A program made the translations under genes and the position numbers. The notes beneath the pieces were generated by a model. That model ran no database searches. It was not told the DNA's origin and worked only from the letters and a program-made list of their open reading frames with translations. From positions 968,001-1,032,000 of the forward strand of contig NZ_CP075191.1 of NCBI RefSeq assembly GCF_020510625.1: a stretch of DNA of 64,000 nucleotides, read 5' to 3'. Source of the stretch: Ferribacterium limneticum (GTDB lineage Bacteria; Pseudomonadota; Gammaproteobacteria; Burkholderiales; Rhodocyclaceae). Every line of letters starts with the position of its first letter. Position 1 is the first letter of the stretch. Of this stretch, positions 62,791 to 64,000 are shown piece after piece.

Positions 62791-64000
62791 GTGGCCCAAT
62801 CCCAAATCATCGCTAAAGTTTCCGAACTGTCCGGTCAGGCGTTTGCCCGAGATAGCGCAGGAAACATGCGCCGCCTCAAGTTGGGTGACGTGATTCGCGA
62901 AGGCGAGAGCGTGGTGGCGGCCGATGGGGCCAAACTTGTACTGGCGCTGGCCGATGGCCGTGAGATGAGCGTTCGCCCGGGCGAAACGGTCAGGCTGGAT
63001 GCCGAAGTGGCGGCTGCAGTGAAGCCGGATGCCGCCGACAGTGCCGTCGTCAATAACCAAGCCGGGTTCCAGAAAATCGCCAAGGCCCTGCAGTCGGGTG
63101 GCGACCTCGATGCGCTGCTTGAAGAAGAAGCACCGGCGGCCGGTCTGGTTGGTCAGGGTGGCAACGAAGGGCATACCTTTGTCGAACTCCTGCGTATCGT
63201 CGAAACGGTCGATCCGCTGGCCTATCAGTTTGGGACCAATCGCGGTCGGCCGATCGAGACCATTGAAGGGGCGCCTGTCACGGTGGCTGCTGCCGGTGAG
63301 CCGGAGCAAGTCCTTTTCGCGCGCAACGATGCCAATGCAGTGAGCGAGTTGGTCGATAGCGCCGCAGCCAGCAAGGTCAGCGGCAATGTGTTGGCGGCTG
63401 GTGCGGTAAGCGATGTTGCCGACAGCGGTTTGCCGGGGGCTGTGCTGGCTGTGACCCAGATTCGCTTCGGGGCGACTGTTGCCGCACCGGGCAGCGTCAT
63501 TGCGCTGGCGCACGGAACGCTGGTGGTTGCTGCCGATGGTTCCTATACCTATACGCTCAGCAATACCGATCCAGCAGTCAATGCCCTCAATGTCGGTGAC
63601 CAGCTTTCCGAGCAGGTGACCTACACGATCACCGACGGCCTGGGCCATACGGCGCAGGCAAACCTGACCCTGACCATCAATGGGGCGAACGACTCGCCGA
63701 CGGCGACACCCTCTGTGACGCCAATCGTGGCCGTGGAGGATAGTTCCGTTGCGGTGCCGGTCGGCGGTAGCGATCCGGATAGTCCGATCGCTTTCGTCAC
63801 GGTAACGACTCTGCCGACTGATGGCGTTCTGCTCAAACCAGATGGCACGCCGGTGGTTGCTGGCGAAGCGATTCCCGTTGATCCGGTCACGCACCAGGCA
63901 CTGCTCACTTTCGTCCCGAGTGCAAATTTCAGCGGCCCGGTTTCCTTCCCCTTCACCGTGACCGATACCGGCGGGCTGACTTCCGCTCAGGCGACCCAGC
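62791..64000 (+). CDS. LapA-type giant adhesin, retention-module protein (3' partial)
   Basis: A frame starting at GTG 62791, with GGAG about 8 nt upstream, stays open to the window end (403 codons). Residues about 1-150 form a retention module (SELSGQAFARDSAGNMRRLK, then GDVIREGESV), ending in a di-alanine site PAAG at residues 115-118, the pattern cut by LapG proteases. VCBS/Ig-like repeats follow (GTLVVAADGSYTYTLSNTDP, VTYTITDGLGH). Such proteins stay on the outer membrane until LapG releases them, controlled by LapD and c-di-GMP. The exporter lies directly upstream. The C-terminal repeats and secretion signal are beyond the window. Confidence 0.9.
   Translation, partial: MAQSQIIAKVSELSGQAFARDSAGNMRRLKLGDVIREGESVVAADGAKLVLALADGREMSVRPGETVRLDAEVAAAVKPDAADSAVVNNQAGFQKIAKALQSGGDLDALLEEEAPAAGLVGQGGNEGHTFVELLRIVETVDPLAYQFGTNRGRPIETIEGAPVTVAAAGEPEQVLFARNDANAVSELVDSAAASKVSGNVLAAGAVSDVADSGLPGAVLAVTQIRFGATVAAPGSVIALAHGTLVVAADGSYTYTLSNTDPAVNALNVGDQLSEQVTYTITDGLGHTAQANLTLTINGANDSPTATPSVTPIVAVEDSSVAVPVGGSDPDSPIAFVTVTTLPTDGVLLKPDGTPVVAGEAIPVDPVTHQALLTFVPSANFSGPVSFPFTVTDTGGLTSAQATQ

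Overview
The window is GC-rich, gene-dense DNA that most resembles a denitrifying betaproteobacterium of the Rhodocyclales (Dechloromonas/Azonexus-like). This is inferred from gene content: haem d1 biosynthesis with a fused nirDL, tandem cyanophycin synthetases, a phasin, exbBD-lpxK-trm112-kdsB-adk-pfp-hppA synteny and a LapA-type adhesin locus. No 16S rRNA gene is present to confirm it.

Layout. 1-2506: nirF(partial)-nirDL-nirG-nirH for haem d1. 2570-11622 (minus): a small hypothetical gene, a ferredoxin-NADP reductase, and a cyanophycin locus made of a canonical CphA, a second CphA-like protein with a degenerate and truncated ligase half, a DUF1854 protein and an ABC exporter with a zinc ribbon. 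11677-14453: an FNR/DNR-type box, then nirJ-nirN. 14581-24324 (minus): the most striking region. A DMSO-reductase-family molybdoenzyme and its Tat-exported Rieske subunit are encoded with two dihaem peroxidase-like cytochromes and a monohaem cytochrome. This is the arrangement of dissimilatory iodate reductase (idrA, idrB, idrP1, idrP2). Upstream lie a matching sigma-54 promoter, an inverted-repeat enhancer candidate, and a dCache histidine kinase with an NtrC-type regulator.

24601-32864: L,D-transpeptidase-like protein, a SpmAB-like membrane protein, tRNA-Leu(GAG), and an 888-bp insertion at the tRNA 3' end that carries a HigBA-type toxin-antitoxin pair with a frameshifted toxin. Then come a RluE-like synthase, a DUF192 protein, ubiC, a hydrolase, phoA and a His-rich exported protein. 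32953-41841: phasin, phoD, a compact type II secretion/type IV pilus-like assembly operon without a secretin, and a lytic transglycosylase. 41926-48805: an accessory defence region with AbiEi/AbiEii, a CNNM transporter, and an AT-rich nuclease-NTPase gene whose 5' end is split by an IS630-family element. The original reading frame can be rebuilt exactly across the TA target site.

49054-58362: core genes sodB, xseA, exbBD, lpxK, trm112-like, kdsB, adk, PPi-type phosphofructokinase and a K+-independent H+-pyrophosphatase. 58468-64000: a type I secretion ABC transporter, a HlyD-type adaptor, a LuxR-type regulator and the N-terminus of a giant adhesin with a PAAG LapG-type cleavage site. The adhesin runs off the window end.

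Together the genes suggest a facultative anaerobe that can use nitrogen oxides and probably iodate as electron acceptors, stores carbon and nitrogen (polyhydroxyalkanoate, cyanophycin), scavenges phosphate and forms biofilms.
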